NCBI GenBank assembly: GCA_963675945.1
Contig: OY780932.1
Location: 3,224,001-3,288,000 of the forward strand
From: G963556115 sp963675945
GTDB lineage: Bacteria; Planctomycetota; SZUA-567
Direction: 5' to 3'
DNA: 64,000 nucleotides
Of the stretch, positions 45,324 through 55,132 are shown in pieces. The translations under genes and the position numbers were made by a program. How positions within the stretch are numbered: position 1 is the first letter of the stretch; each line of letters begins with the position of its first letter. The notes beneath the pieces are model-generated. The model had not been told where the DNA came from and ran no database searches. It worked only from the letters and a program-made list of their open reading frames with translations.

Positions 45324-45920
45324 ATGAGCAAATTAGAAGTTACAGAACTAGGACGAAAATGGTATGGTATTAGTGTCAGTTTTGACAATACCGATATTGA
45401 TCGCGTCAACCCCGATGTACTTAGAGGACTAGGCGGGAAATTGCGCTATGATGAAGATGGAGGGCTCAGAGCTCTTTTTCACTTCAATGTTACCAAGCGT
45501 GATAATACCGAATCTATGCTCAAAGTGCTCAAATATTTCGGGACAGATGGGTATTTCCATAAAGGGATGAACATTACTCCAGCTGCAGCCAGACGCGTTG
45601 ACGAATCAGACTCTGCAATAGAATCAGTAGTCACCAAGATCAAAACCAGTTGCAACCGCTGGTCTGAGCAATGGAAAGATACAATTCGTACAGCGATAAA
45701 CCACAAGACCCCACGGGTCAAACTACTGCGAAAAATCCGAGAATTAGGCATCCATCATATCTCTGAAGATTCTATTCGCTGCTATACCGAGGATTTACTC
45801 AGACAGAAATATGAGTCAGAACTATTTGTCGAAACCTTCATGTGGCGGCTGGGTTGGCCTGACAAGCGTAAGCCGTTTATGGTAAATTCACACAAAGAAG
45901 TATTAACTAATGTCATTTGA
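45324..45920 (+). CDS. uncharacterised protein, 198 aa
   Basis: I do not recognise this family. The 198-residue protein starts at an ATG with only a weak ribosome-binding site. The N-terminal half (LEVTELGRKWYGISVSFDNTDIDRV, GGKLRYDEDGGLRALFHFNV) suggests a small alpha/beta domain. The C-terminal half is basic and helical, with TRWSEQ-like regions and conserved-looking tryptophans (RWSEQWKDTIRTAINHKTPRVKLL, FMWRLGWPDKRKPF). No signal peptide or membrane segment. A hairpin follows. It is a single gene, without informative neighbours. Confidence 0.7.
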   Translation: MSKLEVTELGRKWYGISVSFDNTDIDRVNPDVLRGLGGKLRYDEDGGLRALFHFNVTKRDNTESMLKVLKYFGTDGYFHKGMNITPAAARRVDESDSAIESVVTKIKTSCNRWSEQWKDTIRTAINHKTPRVKLLRKIRELGIHHISEDSIRCYTEDLLRQKYESELFVETFMWRLGWPDKRKPFMVNSHKEVLTNVI

Positions 45921-45957
45921 CACAATTAGACTAATTTTATCCTAGCAGAATGCCGAT

Positions 45958-45987
45958 ACTCCATAATGTTTACCAATCTTATGGAGT
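45958..45987 (+). terminator. hairpin after the 198-aa gene, overlapping a ribosome-binding site
   Basis: A perfect 9-bp stem ACTCCATAA / TTATGGAGT (45958-45966, 45979-45987) with a 12-base loop, followed by TTATT. It may terminate the preceding gene. The right arm also contains the GGAG before a short open frame at 45993. Confidence 0.5.
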
Positions 45988-45992
45988 TTATT

Positions 45993-46082
45993 ATGTTAAT
46001 ATTATTAGTCTGGTTTCTGCTTATTCTAATCTCCCACTCTTATTTCAAAGAGATTGATCTCACACATAAAAAACCGGAATAA
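45993..46082 (+). CDS. possible small membrane protein, 29 aa
   Basis: An open frame of 29 codons with a hydrophobic N-terminus (MLILLVWFLLILISHSYF) and a charged tail (KEIDLTHKKPE). GGAG lies six bases before the ATG. It would be a one-segment membrane peptide. The ribosome-binding site lies within the 3' arm of a hairpin, which could either be chance or translational control. Evidence is only size, hydrophobicity and the ribosome-binding site; similar open frames occur by chance. Confidence 0.35.
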   Translation: MLILLVWFLLILISHSYFKEIDLTHKKPE

Positions 46083-46218
46083 GCTATTCACCTTTACAGT
46101 TTAAAATCATTCCTTACTGCCAAAATTCCAATTATTCTTGAATTACATACTAAAAACCGGATAATACCTTTGGTCATATTTACGATTTGTTATTCATTAA
46201 TGAAGGGTTTGGTAAACA

Positions 46219-48174
46219 ATGAACAACCACTCAGGGTGCCTGCTGGTCATTCTTATATTGATCCTGGCGCTCAACAGCTTTGGCTTATACTTATACATTG
46301 ACTCAAACAGCCGCTATACCGTAGCAATTGCCCAAAACACCGAGAAGATCAACTATCTAGCAGACAGTCTGGACAATCTCGCTGAAACGATTGATAATCT
46401 TGAGCTCTCCCCCATAGCCGCCGCACCCAATCCTGCAATAAACAACCGCTTTGTAAGATATGCCAATAGTGAGTTCAGACCACAAAATGCCCAGAGTGGC
46501 GGTACCCTGACCCAGGCCGTTTCCAGTTTTTCAGGAAACATGAACAGCCTGGTTCGGAGCGAGAGCACAACCTCAACCATAAATTCCGCCTGCAACGACA
46601 GTCTAGCGGTCAGAAATCTGATGCACCCAGAGGTATTTGAACCGGTACTCGCTGAATACTGGGAGATATCAGACGATGGACTTATCTATACCATCAAGCT
46701 CAAAGAAGGCGCAACCTGGCATCCATACACCGATCCTGTAACCAAGGAACGAGTTGAAGCCAAAGAGGTGACCGCAGATGACTTTGTATTTTTCTGGGAA
46801 ACAATTAATAATCAAGAAGTACCCTGCGACCCTATACGTACCTACTTCAAACTGGTTGATACCATTGAAAAAGTCGACCGCTATACCTTCCGCGTTGTCT
46901 GGCAGGAACCCTACGCCTTGGCCAAACCCATGACCCTGAGTCTCACCCCCCTACCTAAGCACTATTACCGGCCTGATGCTACCTGGTCAGACAGTGAATT
47001 TGCCGCCCAGATGATCACCAGTAAGCGCAATCAATTCCTTATCGGCTGTGGCCCTTACTACCTTGACAAATGGGTAAAAGGACAATCACTGACCTTAAAA
47101 CGCTACGAAGGATATTACGGACTCAAGCCGTATATCACCGAAGTAAAATATCTGGTAATGCCAGAACCGAATATCCAATTAGTTGAATTAAAAAAAGGTG
47201 GGATCGACCTTATGGGGCTTACCCCGGAACAATGGGTCAAAGAGACTGAAAGTGAAGAATTTATAACGGTAACCCCGGATATTCAAACAGCAATTGCCGA
47301 CTCGGTCGCCTGGAATAAGCTCAAGGAAGAAGGCAAAACCCCCAAGGACTATCAGATAGAGAAGTACCAGTATGAAGCTGCTGCCTTGCCCTGGTTCTTT
47401 ATTGCATACAATCAGAATAATCCGATATTTGCCGACAAAAACGTACGTACTGCTCTAACTATGCTTACCGACCGCAAAAGAATCATGCATGATATCAGAT
47501 ATGATTTCGGCAAGTTAATAGCAGGCCCCTTTGTCGGTGCTTCACCCTATATCGATCCAAATGTAACGCCCCTCCCCTTCGACCCGGAGGGTGCTATTGC
47601 CCTACTCAAAGAGAGCGGCTGGGAGGACACCGACGGCGACGGTATACTAGATAAGGACATCGACGGTGACGGTAAGAATGAACCATTCGAGTACTCTCTG
47701 CTCATCCCCAACACTGGTACTACCGCCAGACAGATCGGCGCAATTACCCAATCGGATCTGAAGAAAGCCGGTATCCAATTAGATCTTATGCCAATTGAAT
47801 GGAGCGCTTTTGTGGATAAACTGGACAACAAGTCCTTTGCCGCTTGCATTCTAGGCTGGACCGGCACCCTGGATCCCGACCCTTATCAAGTCTGGCATAG
47901 TTCACAGGCAGACAAAAAACAGAGCAGCAACTTTATAAGCTTCAAAAATCCCGAGGCGGACAGACTTATAGAAGAAGCCCGCAGAAGTATTGACTCGAAG
48001 AAACGCAAGGAGTTGCTCCAAGCATTCTACCGTCTGCTCCACGAAGAGCAACCGTACACCTTCCTCTTCAATGCGGTCAATCTGCGCGCTCAGAACAAGC
48101 GCTTTTTCAACAACCGGGTGTACACCCTCGGTATGGATGACAATCTAATCTGGATCCCTCAAGCAATGGAGTAA
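46219..48174 (+). CDS. oligopeptide-type ABC transporter, binding protein (membrane-anchored)
   Basis: 651 residues of the SBP_bac_5 (OppA/DppA) family. The body has LAEYWEISDDGLIYTIKL, VTADDFVFFWE, TFRVVWQEPYALAKPM, IGCGPYYLDKW, NVRTALTMLTDRKRI, and ILGWTGTLDPDPYQVWHSSQ, as in peptide-binding proteins; an Asp-rich DTDGDGILDKDIDGDG loop could bind calcium. Unusually it has no lipobox or cleavable signal: an N-terminal membrane helix (about 8-27) is followed by a coiled-coil-like stretch (TEKINYLADSLDNLAETIDNL), so it is likely tethered. It is the first gene of a three-gene group with two permeases. Confidence 0.88.
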   Translation: MNNHSGCLLVILILILALNSFGLYLYIDSNSRYTVAIAQNTEKINYLADSLDNLAETIDNLELSPIAAAPNPAINNRFVRYANSEFRPQNAQSGGTLTQAVSSFSGNMNSLVRSESTTSTINSACNDSLAVRNLMHPEVFEPVLAEYWEISDDGLIYTIKLKEGATWHPYTDPVTKERVEAKEVTADDFVFFWETINNQEVPCDPIRTYFKLVDTIEKVDRYTFRVVWQEPYALAKPMTLSLTPLPKHYYRPDATWSDSEFAAQMITSKRNQFLIGCGPYYLDKWVKGQSLTLKRYEGYYGLKPYITEVKYLVMPEPNIQLVELKKGGIDLMGLTPEQWVKETESEEFITVTPDIQTAIADSVAWNKLKEEGKTPKDYQIEKYQYEAAALPWFFIAYNQNNPIFADKNVRTALTMLTDRKRIMHDIRYDFGKLIAGPFVGASPYIDPNVTPLPFDPEGAIALLKESGWEDTDGDGILDKDIDGDGKNEPFEYSLLIPNTGTTARQIGAITQSDLKKAGIQLDLMPIEWSAFVDKLDNKSFAACILGWTGTLDPDPYQVWHSSQADKKQSSNFISFKNPEADRLIEEARRSIDSKKRKELLQAFYRLLHEEQPYTFLFNAVNLRAQNKRFFNNRVYTLGMDDNLIWIPQAME

Positions 48175-48189
48175 TATAAACGCCCGGCA

Positions 48190-49218
48190 ATGATACAATA
48201 CATATTTAAACGCATACTAATTATGCTTCCAACCTTAATTCTAATCACGCTCCTCTCCTATATGATGATGCGTTTTGCTCCGGGAGATCCGATAAAATCA
48301 AATATGCTCTCTAGTTCCGACACCCCGGCGCAAATTCAGGAAGGAGAATCTGAAGCAGCCAAGCAGTTTCGCAAGCACTTCGGTCTGGACAAACCCTGGT
48401 ATGTAGGTTACTGGTACTGGTTGACCGGAAACCCCAATATACCTGGGAGCAAAGGTATCATCCGTGGTGATTTCGGTATCTCAATCACGGTCAATCTCGG
48501 TACCCCGGTTGCTGAACTGATCAAGGAGCGCCTCCCCCCAACAATCAAGCTGAACCTTATTTCAATTGTCATCATGTATCTGGTGGCTATCCCTATAGGC
48601 ATTTACTCGGCAATCTTCAAAGATTCGATCTTCGATCGAACAAGTTCGATTATCTTCTTTATGCTTTACTCGCTACCCTCATTCTGGATAGCTCTCTTGG
48701 CGATAATTGTTATCTCCAAATATCTCCCCTGGTGGCCTACGAGCAATCTCGATCCCAGCATCCCTCTCACCGAGAGTTACTGGAACGTACTGCTTATAAC
48801 CGCCAGACACTATGTACTACCGATCATCTGCCTCGCCTACGGTTCGTTTACCTTTCTGAGTCGGTTCACCCGTTCTACCATGCTTGAAGTAATCAAGCAG
48901 GATTATATCCGCACGGCACGCGCCAAAGGGCTCAGCAACAAGAAGGTCATCTTCAAGCACGCACTTAGAAATAGTGTGATTCCTTTAATAACGACCTCTT
49001 CTTCTCTGTTGCCAGCACTGATAGTAGGCAGCGTGTTCATTGAATTTATCTTTCGCATCCCAGGTATGGGGATGCTCAGCTTTGAAGCGATCAGCAGCAG
49101 AGATTATCCTCTGTTGATGACTACCGCCGGAATAACCGCAGCCCTGACCTTACTCGGGATCCTTATCAGTGATATCACCTACGGTGTTGTTGACCCCAGA
49201 ATAAGCCTTGACAAATAA
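48190..49218 (+). CDS. oppB: oligopeptide-type ABC transporter permease, OppB-like
   Basis: 342 residues of the OppB/DppB type with six membrane segments: MIQYIFKRILIMLPTLILITLLSYMMMRFAPGDP at the N-terminus, and the EAA-type loop RTARAKGLSNKKVIFKHALRNSVIPLIT near the C-terminus, the ATPase contact. A periplasmic region of about 60 residues lies after the first segment. It follows the binding protein gene by 15 bases. The second permease gene overlaps or closely follows. Confidence 0.92.
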   Translation: MIQYIFKRILIMLPTLILITLLSYMMMRFAPGDPIKSNMLSSSDTPAQIQEGESEAAKQFRKHFGLDKPWYVGYWYWLTGNPNIPGSKGIIRGDFGISITVNLGTPVAELIKERLPPTIKLNLISIVIMYLVAIPIGIYSAIFKDSIFDRTSSIIFFMLYSLPSFWIALLAIIVISKYLPWWPTSNLDPSIPLTESYWNVLLITARHYVLPIICLAYGSFTFLSRFTRSTMLEVIKQDYIRTARAKGLSNKKVIFKHALRNSVIPLITTSSSLLPALIVGSVFIEFIFRIPGMGMLSFEAISSRDYPLLMTTAGITAALTLLGILISDITYGVVDPRISLDK

Positions 49219-49234
49219 AGAGAAAAATACCCAT

Positions 49235-50440
49235 ATGCATAATAAATCAGCGAAGAGCAGATCATACTGGCAGAATGTCTGGATTCAGTTCAGGCAGAAG
49301 AAGGTCGCCATGCTCAGCCTTTATACGGCATTATTTCTTTTCATCATCGCATTATATGCGCCGTTTATTGCATCACGACTCCCGTTCGTATGGACCGACA
49401 ACTCCGGCGTAACAACTTATCCGTTCTTTCGAGAATTCTTTGCACCGATGGACTCAAAGGAAAAGCTAATTGAGTACCTATTCAATTATCTGGCACTGGC
49501 GGTACCCCTGTTATTGATCTGCTTTTTTCTTTGCCGCCGATACGCCAGGTATCTGCTTATTTTTGGCCTTGTTCTACTCTTAATCCCATTCATCGCCCTG
49601 CAATCACGCAATCAGCCCCAAGACTTCAGCAGACTTGAAGCCGCCGGTGTTGGCTCTGGAATTTTTGCACCCATAAACTACGGCCCGTACCAGCAGGAAT
49701 TCCAGCCCAAACTCCCCCCGAACTGGGCACAATCGGCGCAAAAGATCGATAAAACCCGCAAGGGTTATAATTTGCTCGGAACCGATGAGGTTGGACGCGA
49801 TGTACTGGTACGCATGATCTACGGTGCCAGAGTCTCACTTTCCGTCGGCTTCTTCTCGGTAGGTATAGCCACAATTCTAGGGGTGGTTATAGGAGCAATT
49901 GCCGGCTACTTTGGGGGCTGGGTAGATATCGTTATCTCGCGCATAATAGAGGTTGTAATCTGCTTTCCGACCTTCTTCCTTACCCTTACGATCATCGCTT
50001 TTCTTGAACAGCGCTCCATCCTCAATATCATGCTGGTCATTGGTCTTACCGGCTGGACAGGGACTGCCAGACTTATCCGTGGAGAAATTCTAAAGGAGAA
50101 ACAACTTGATTACGTCACTGGTGCTATTGCTCTAGGTGTACGTTCACACCGGATTATCTTTACGCATATTCTGCCCAATGCACTCAGCCCGGTTCTTATC
50201 GGCATTTCTTTTGGCATCGCCGGAGCCATACTCTCCGAAAGTGGCCTGTCCTTTCTGGGACTGGGGGTAGCCACCCCGACCGCCACCTGGGGTGAGCTGC
50301 TCAATGAAGGGCGTGACAGCCCGCTATCGAACTGGTGGCTGACATTATTCCCGGGTATAGCTATCTTTATCGCCATGACCGCCTACAATCTTATCGGTGA
50401 AGGTATGCGCGATGCTATGGATCCACGCTTAAAAAAATAA
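49235..50440 (+). CDS. oppC: oligopeptide-type ABC transporter permease, OppC-like, extended
   Basis: About 401 residues with the OppC/DppC C-terminal domain: LLGTDEVGRDVLVRMIYGARVSLSVG, IGLTGWTGTARLIRGEIL and GVRSHRIIFTHILPNALSPV. It is longer than usual OppC (about 300) because the N-terminal part includes two extra hydrophobic segments around residues 80-110 and a periplasmic insertion. Similar extended forms exist in YejE-type permeases. The start is uncertain: TTG at 49208 overlaps oppB, the ATG at 49235 is preferred. No ATPase subunit (OppD, OppF) is encoded nearby, so energising genes must lie elsewhere. Confidence 0.88.
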   Translation: MHNKSAKSRSYWQNVWIQFRQKKVAMLSLYTALFLFIIALYAPFIASRLPFVWTDNSGVTTYPFFREFFAPMDSKEKLIEYLFNYLALAVPLLLICFFLCRRYARYLLIFGLVLLLIPFIALQSRNQPQDFSRLEAAGVGSGIFAPINYGPYQQEFQPKLPPNWAQSAQKIDKTRKGYNLLGTDEVGRDVLVRMIYGARVSLSVGFFSVGIATILGVVIGAIAGYFGGWVDIVISRIIEVVICFPTFFLTLTIIAFLEQRSILNIMLVIGLTGWTGTARLIRGEILKEKQLDYVTGAIALGVRSHRIIFTHILPNALSPVLIGISFGIAGAILSESGLSFLGLGVATPTATWGELLNEGRDSPLSNWWLTLFPGIAIFIAMTAYNLIGEGMRDAMDPRLKK

Positions 50441-50441
50441 G

Positions 50442-51647
50442 CTACATCCACCCGTTGTCATCTTGCTTGCGCATCCAGTTATCAACGCGATCCTTGTCAT
50501 TCTTGCGGTAACCGATCTCCGAACTGCCTGCAAGCTTACCTTTATTATGGAGTGCACGTTTCTTCCGGTTCAAGATCAGCAAGCTATCCCGCGACACCCG
50601 TGATGAGACATTGTCGATTACAGCCGATTTATTTATGGAAGCATATTTTGGATTGGAGACCTTTTGGAACAGATCAACCTTAGTGGAAGTTGAAACAGGT
50701 TCAACGGAAGAACCGCGAGGACTATCCTCAGATTGGAGCGCCTCGGGATGCGCCAGAACCGTCTCTGCGTATAAACTCAAATCTTCAATCTCCGTACTCT
50801 GTTCAGCAAAATCTATATTCAGCGTTCCCACAACCTCTGGATTTTTCAAAACCTCCGGACGCATCACAAGCGCAACTGCCGGCATTGCCGGGGACGAAGA
50901 CGCAGTACTACGGCGTAACTCACGGCGCGTAATATGGTTGTCCTCCTCCTCCAGTTCAGAACTCGGCTCAGCATCAGAATCAAATACAACCGCTGAATCC
51001 ACGAGGCTATCCTTTTCTACAGAAGGGAAACGCTTACTGTAATACCGCTCCCACCGCGCCACCGTGAACACACTCAAGATCGCTCCCAAACTGACAATCA
51101 CTCCTCCGGCAATCTCAACCAGGATGTGGAGTTTGACCCCCAAAATCTTATGCGCCACAAAAAAATCGAAATGATGAAAAGAAGATGCCCGCATTGCGAT
51201 AAAGGTAAAAGTACAGAGAGTCCCCACCAGGGTAATCTTATACGAAGTCGGGAGGTGAAAAACAATATACCCAAGGTAAAATAACCCCAGCGCCGCAACC
51301 AGCCCAATCATTATGATCGACTCTTTCTGTAGGGTTCGACGCTGATCATACCAACCTTGCAGGCGCGAAACCTCCCGACCAACCGCAGTCAGATATGTCT
51401 GCAGATCAAGCTGTTTATTACAGGCCAAGAAGAGCATAAGGACGAAGATCAGCAACCAGAACAAACGACACTTCTTTCTGATTGTATCCGGGAACATTGC
51501 CCGTTGTGAATGAAATAAAGCCCGCAAACAGAGTAATGCTGCCAACGAATACATACCTACAATGAACCAGGCCCAGAAAGGGTCATGACTCTCGAATTTC
51601 CACTCAACCCTGTCAATAGCTACAGAAAGATCATCAAAAAAACTCAT
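50442..51647 (-). CDS. uncharacterised membrane protein, 401 aa
   Basis: I do not recognise this protein. The first 200 residues contain about five membrane segments (around 24-44, 63-77, 112-130, 140-157, 178-198). The C-terminal half is hydrophilic, poor in structure, and rich in Ser, Glu and basic residues (KKRALHNKGKLAGSSEIGYRKNDKDRVDNWMRKQDDNGWM at the end). The GATGGGTGG stretch before the ATG may serve as ribosome-binding site. It ends only one base from the convergent oppC stop. It is followed upstream by a lipoprotein gene on the same strand, so the two may form a group. Confidence 0.75.
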   Translation of the reverse strand: MSFFDDLSVAIDRVEWKFESHDPFWAWFIVGMYSLAALLCLRALFHSQRAMFPDTIRKKCRLFWLLIFVLMLFLACNKQLDLQTYLTAVGREVSRLQGWYDQRRTLQKESIIMIGLVAALGLFYLGYIVFHLPTSYKITLVGTLCTFTFIAMRASSFHHFDFFVAHKILGVKLHILVEIAGGVIVSLGAILSVFTVARWERYYSKRFPSVEKDSLVDSAVVFDSDAEPSSELEEEDNHITRRELRRSTASSSPAMPAVALVMRPEVLKNPEVVGTLNIDFAEQSTEIEDLSLYAETVLAHPEALQSEDSPRGSSVEPVSTSTKVDLFQKVSNPKYASINKSAVIDNVSSRVSRDSLLILNRKKRALHNKGKLAGSSEIGYRKNDKDRVDNWMRKQDDNGWM

Positions 51648-51715
51648 CCACCCATCATCCTACTCTGCCTTGCTAATAATCCCTAACAAACCGTATACAT
51701 ACATCCAGTGATTCA

Positions 51716-53473
51716 CTATAGCCAATCACTGGAATCAACCTTTACCGGATCCTCTCTGGGAGGAGGAAGCCTGCCAGCTCCCGAACCGGTCTCATCCGAC
51801 TCAAATTCGTCTCCTACCCCTTCTGCCGCAATCCCCGGCACCTCCTCGGTAACCAGTTCTTCCTTAGGAATAACCTTGACCCCTATGCCAAATTCTCGCC
51901 AATTCCGCGGATCATGCTCCTGCTTACGTGGTTTATCAGGTTTCTCAATTATAATTGTCGATTCCTGCTCCTGAGTCCTCTTAGCAATATTCTCAGAATC
52001 TGCAAGTAATACCGTCGGTACCGGCCTATGCGTCCGCTGATACTTCAGAGCAGGCTCAGGAGTCAATTCAACAACCCCCTGCACCAACGGATCACCGCGC
52101 GCAAAGAGATAGGTCAGCTTACGATAAGTGGTAAATCGAAACATGCTCCGCAGCGCCACTCCATCCTCAATATTAATCCCCACTTTGGCAGCGGTTTTCT
52201 TCGTATTCTTATCACAATCTCCAACAAACCAGATATTTGCCCCTGGAGCAAAGGTTGTATCTTTTAAGTTCTTTACCTCGACCAGTAGCCTTTTAACATC
52301 GATACGATCCCGGGTATGATCCCAGCTAGGCAGCACCAGTATCTGCCCCGTACTGTCGATAGCCGCCGGCATCATACTCAAAGCAACCAGCCGACGCAAC
52401 CCCTTTGCCACATAAAATGCATGATACAACTGCAACTGCAAAAAAAACTGTTTCGCTTCAAAAGCGCTCTGTACCCCAGCCAGCAACGGGATAATATCCT
52501 CTTTATTCCTGACCCCGGCCATATCATTCAAATAAGTAAAGATATATAATTCTTCACGTATCGAATAATGCGGCGAAGCAATCAACTTGTCGATATACTG
52601 CTCAATACCGCTAGCAGCCGGAAAGAGCGCAGAGTACAACTGCCTGAGTTTACTGCGAATACCCGGCAGATCATTATTTATCAGCCAAGACTCTATCAAC
52701 GCACTTCGACTCCCCGGGTAAAGACTTTGGGACTGAACGGTAGCATCAATGTTCTTCCTTCCCCGCTGCGTATTGATCTCTGGATAGACCAGACCCGCCT
52801 CAAGAATACCAGCGAGCTCCGCTTGCTCCAAAGTCAGCAGAGCATCCAGAAAGCTCTGCACATACATATTGGCAGAATATGCATCTAGCCCTAACCTATA
52901 CGCCAGGGTCGCCCTCTGCGTATCAGCATAAGCTCCGAATAGCGCATTGCGATCAACTATATTATCAATTATAATATCACGGTCGAAATCTTCAGAATAC
53001 TCCTGGTTAAAACGCCTGCCTATTCCTGCAATAGAATCCACAGCATAGAATTTAGCATCAACCACTGACATATTTGTCAAATCGTACCCCTGAAGCATAG
53101 GCGCCTCAAGAGCTCCGGCAAAGCTTGAGGATAGCAACATCTCAATAACCTCAGCATCAAAACAATACTCAACGAGAGCGGCAACCCCTTTAGCGGTGAT
53201 CGTGCCATGCGGGGTATAAATATTGAAAATATAATACTCACCCTCAATACCAACCCGCGGATCAATGCTATAGGCAGCAGTAGCACTAGCTGGTACCAAC
53301 TGCTTCTCCGCCACCAGTGTATCAAGCTGCACAACCGGCAAAGCATTGCCGATAATCAGTTCGGCAACTTGTTGCCGCTGCTCTGTAGTATCCACTGCCC
53401 CGCCAACACATCCGGCACACATAATTCCTGTCAAAAAAACACTGTATAACACCACCAGCTTTATCCGCTTCAT
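51716..53473 (-). CDS. uncharacterised lipoprotein, 585 aa
   Basis: I know no family for this protein. The start at 53473 (MKRIKLVVLY) gives a signal sequence with the lipobox CAGC (Cys22), so it is a lipid-anchored envelope protein; the frame is open 10 codons upstream. The long middle part is helical. The last 80 residues are rich in Pro, Glu and charged residues (EKPDKPRKQEHDPRNWREF; PPPREDPVKVDSSDWL), perhaps an extended segment across the envelope. It is transcribed before the 401-aa membrane protein with a 68-base gap. Function unknown. Confidence 0.8.
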   Translation of the reverse strand: MKRIKLVVLYSVFLTGIMCAGCVGGAVDTTEQRQQVAELIIGNALPVVQLDTLVAEKQLVPASATAAYSIDPRVGIEGEYYIFNIYTPHGTITAKGVAALVEYCFDAEVIEMLLSSSFAGALEAPMLQGYDLTNMSVVDAKFYAVDSIAGIGRRFNQEYSEDFDRDIIIDNIVDRNALFGAYADTQRATLAYRLGLDAYSANMYVQSFLDALLTLEQAELAGILEAGLVYPEINTQRGRKNIDATVQSQSLYPGSRSALIESWLINNDLPGIRSKLRQLYSALFPAASGIEQYIDKLIASPHYSIREELYIFTYLNDMAGVRNKEDIIPLLAGVQSAFEAKQFFLQLQLYHAFYVAKGLRRLVALSMMPAAIDSTGQILVLPSWDHTRDRIDVKRLLVEVKNLKDTTFAPGANIWFVGDCDKNTKKTAAKVGINIEDGVALRSMFRFTTYRKLTYLFARGDPLVQGVVELTPEPALKYQRTHRPVPTVLLADSENIAKRTQEQESTIIIEKPDKPRKQEHDPRNWREFGIGVKVIPKEELVTEEVPGIAAEGVGDEFESDETGSGAGRLPPPREDPVKVDSSDWL

Positions 53474-53676
53474 AATTGAATACTCACGCTCATCCACTAC
53501 CACTTAGAAAAGACCTGTAAATCACTCTAATACTCACAAACAAAAAATGTTATAAGATAATGCTCAGCTTGAAAGTCTTCTATTTATTAAACATATTTTA
53601 GCACCTGAAATCCAGAATAATGTTAATTATCTATTTTTTTTCAACAATTTTGTTCTTTTTCTAACCAGGTTTTATC

Positions 53677-53704
53677 TTGACCGAATAACAAATAACATTA
53701 TAGT
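53677..53704 (+). promoter_or_regulatory. candidate housekeeping promoter of acetate kinase
   Basis: TTGACC (53677-53682) and TATAGT (53699-53704) with a spacing of 16 lie 47-74 bases before the ackA start. The surrounding DNA is AT-rich. Judged by eye only. Confidence 0.5.
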
Positions 53705-53750
53705 AGTATTGATGATATAACTGTTAAAACTTTTGTAAAAAGGGGAAAAA

Positions 53751-54959
53751 ATGATTATTCTTGTTATTAACTGCGGTTCTTCATCCATCAAGTACCAGGT
53801 ATTTGATATGCCGGAAAAAAAGGTACTTGCCAAAGGTCTTGTCGACAGAATCGGACTCGAGGAAGGCTCTCTCACCCACAAAGTCAAGGATACCAAGCAT
53901 CAGTTTGAAAAGAAGATTCCTGACCATAAAATCGGGATGCAGCTCATACTTGACGCTCTGGTTGACGATGATCACGGGGTTATCAAGGACATCCATGAGA
54001 TCAAGGCCGTAGGTCACCGCGTTGTTCATGGCGGCGAGCGCTACAATTCATCGGTAGTAATAGATGACGAGGTTATCCAGGGCATAGAAGAGGTGGCGGA
54101 TCTCGCCCCACTCCACAATCCACCCAACCTTATCGGTATCAAGGCGGTACAAGAAGCTCTCGGTGGTAATGTCAAGATGGTCGCAGTATTCGATACCGCC
54201 TTCCACCAGACGCTCCCAAAGCATGCTTTTCTTTATCCTCTACCATACAATCTGTACAAAGAGCATAAAATCCGTAAATACGGTTTCCACGGCACCTCAC
54301 ATCACTTCGTAACCCGCAAGACCGCAGGGCTTCTCGGTATTCCCGAACATCAGGTAAATCTTATCATCTGCCATCTAGGCAATGGTGGTTCAATAACTGC
54401 AGTCAAGAATGGTAAATCTATAGATACCACCATGGGTCTTACCCCGCTTGCTGGAGTAATGATGGGTACGCGTTGTGGTGATGTCGACCCGGCCATCGCT
54501 TTCTACCTGCTGGAGAAGAAGATCTGCAAGGACTATCACGAAGTAGACAATATGTTCAACAAACAATCCGGTATCCTCGGCGTCTCCGAAAAGACCAGCG
54601 ATATGCGTGACATTGAAGAGGATGCGGAAGAGAATGGTCCTGAGAGTAGAGGTCAATTGGTACTAGACCTCTTCAGCTACCGGGTCAAGAAATTTATTGG
54701 TTCCTATATGGCAGTTCTCGGCAGAGTTGATGCTATCGCCTTTACCGGCGGTATCGGAGAAAATGGCCCGATCATCCGCTGGGCAGCCTGCGATACACTG
54801 GCAAATCTTGGAGTAAAAATTGATCCGATCAAGAACCGCGACATGTGGCGCGGAGCTGAAGGCGATATATCTGCAGCAGACAGTACCGTCAAAGTTATGG
54901 TTGTTGCCACTGATGAAGAGGGTTTCATTGCTTCTGACACTTATAGATTGGTCAAGTAG
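53751..54959 (+). CDS. ackA: acetate kinase
   Basis: 402 residues making ATP and acetate from acetyl phosphate. Family marks are the N-terminal ILVINCGSSSIKYQVFD, GHRVVHGGERY, FDTAFHQTLPKHAFLYPLPY, KYGFHGTSHHFV (catalytic region), ICHLGNGGSITAVKNGKSIDTTMGLTPLAG and DAIAFTGGIGENGPIIR. Length is normal. GGGGA precedes the ATG. No phosphotransacetylase gene is adjacent. It suggests fermentative metabolism with acetate as product. Confidence 0.97.
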   Translation: MIILVINCGSSSIKYQVFDMPEKKVLAKGLVDRIGLEEGSLTHKVKDTKHQFEKKIPDHKIGMQLILDALVDDDHGVIKDIHEIKAVGHRVVHGGERYNSSVVIDDEVIQGIEEVADLAPLHNPPNLIGIKAVQEALGGNVKMVAVFDTAFHQTLPKHAFLYPLPYNLYKEHKIRKYGFHGTSHHFVTRKTAGLLGIPEHQVNLIICHLGNGGSITAVKNGKSIDTTMGLTPLAGVMMGTRCGDVDPAIAFYLLEKKICKDYHEVDNMFNKQSGILGVSEKTSDMRDIEEDAEENGPESRGQLVLDLFSYRVKKFIGSYMAVLGRVDAIAFTGGIGENGPIIRWAACDTLANLGVKIDPIKNRDMWRGAEGDISAADSTVKVMVVATDEEGFIASDTYRLVK

Positions 54960-54994
54960 CATTTAAGTTCCTTACAGCTCAAGAATACTGTCCT

Positions 54995-55030
54995 GAATCT
55001 CCCCTTTCAGCAAGGGGGGATTCTTCATTT
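54995..55030 (+). terminator. intrinsic terminator of ackA
   Basis: A 12-bp stem (54995-55006 with 55012-55023, one G-U pair) with a 5-base loop is followed by TTCATTTTT. It lies 36 bases after the ackA stop. Confidence 0.85.
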
Positions 55031-55132
55031 TTATATTTACATCAACCACAAGTATCATATAATGTTATATATTATTTCTTTTTTCTAATAAAACGACACT
55101 CAATTCATAGCGTTATACAAGCAGGAGCAAGA

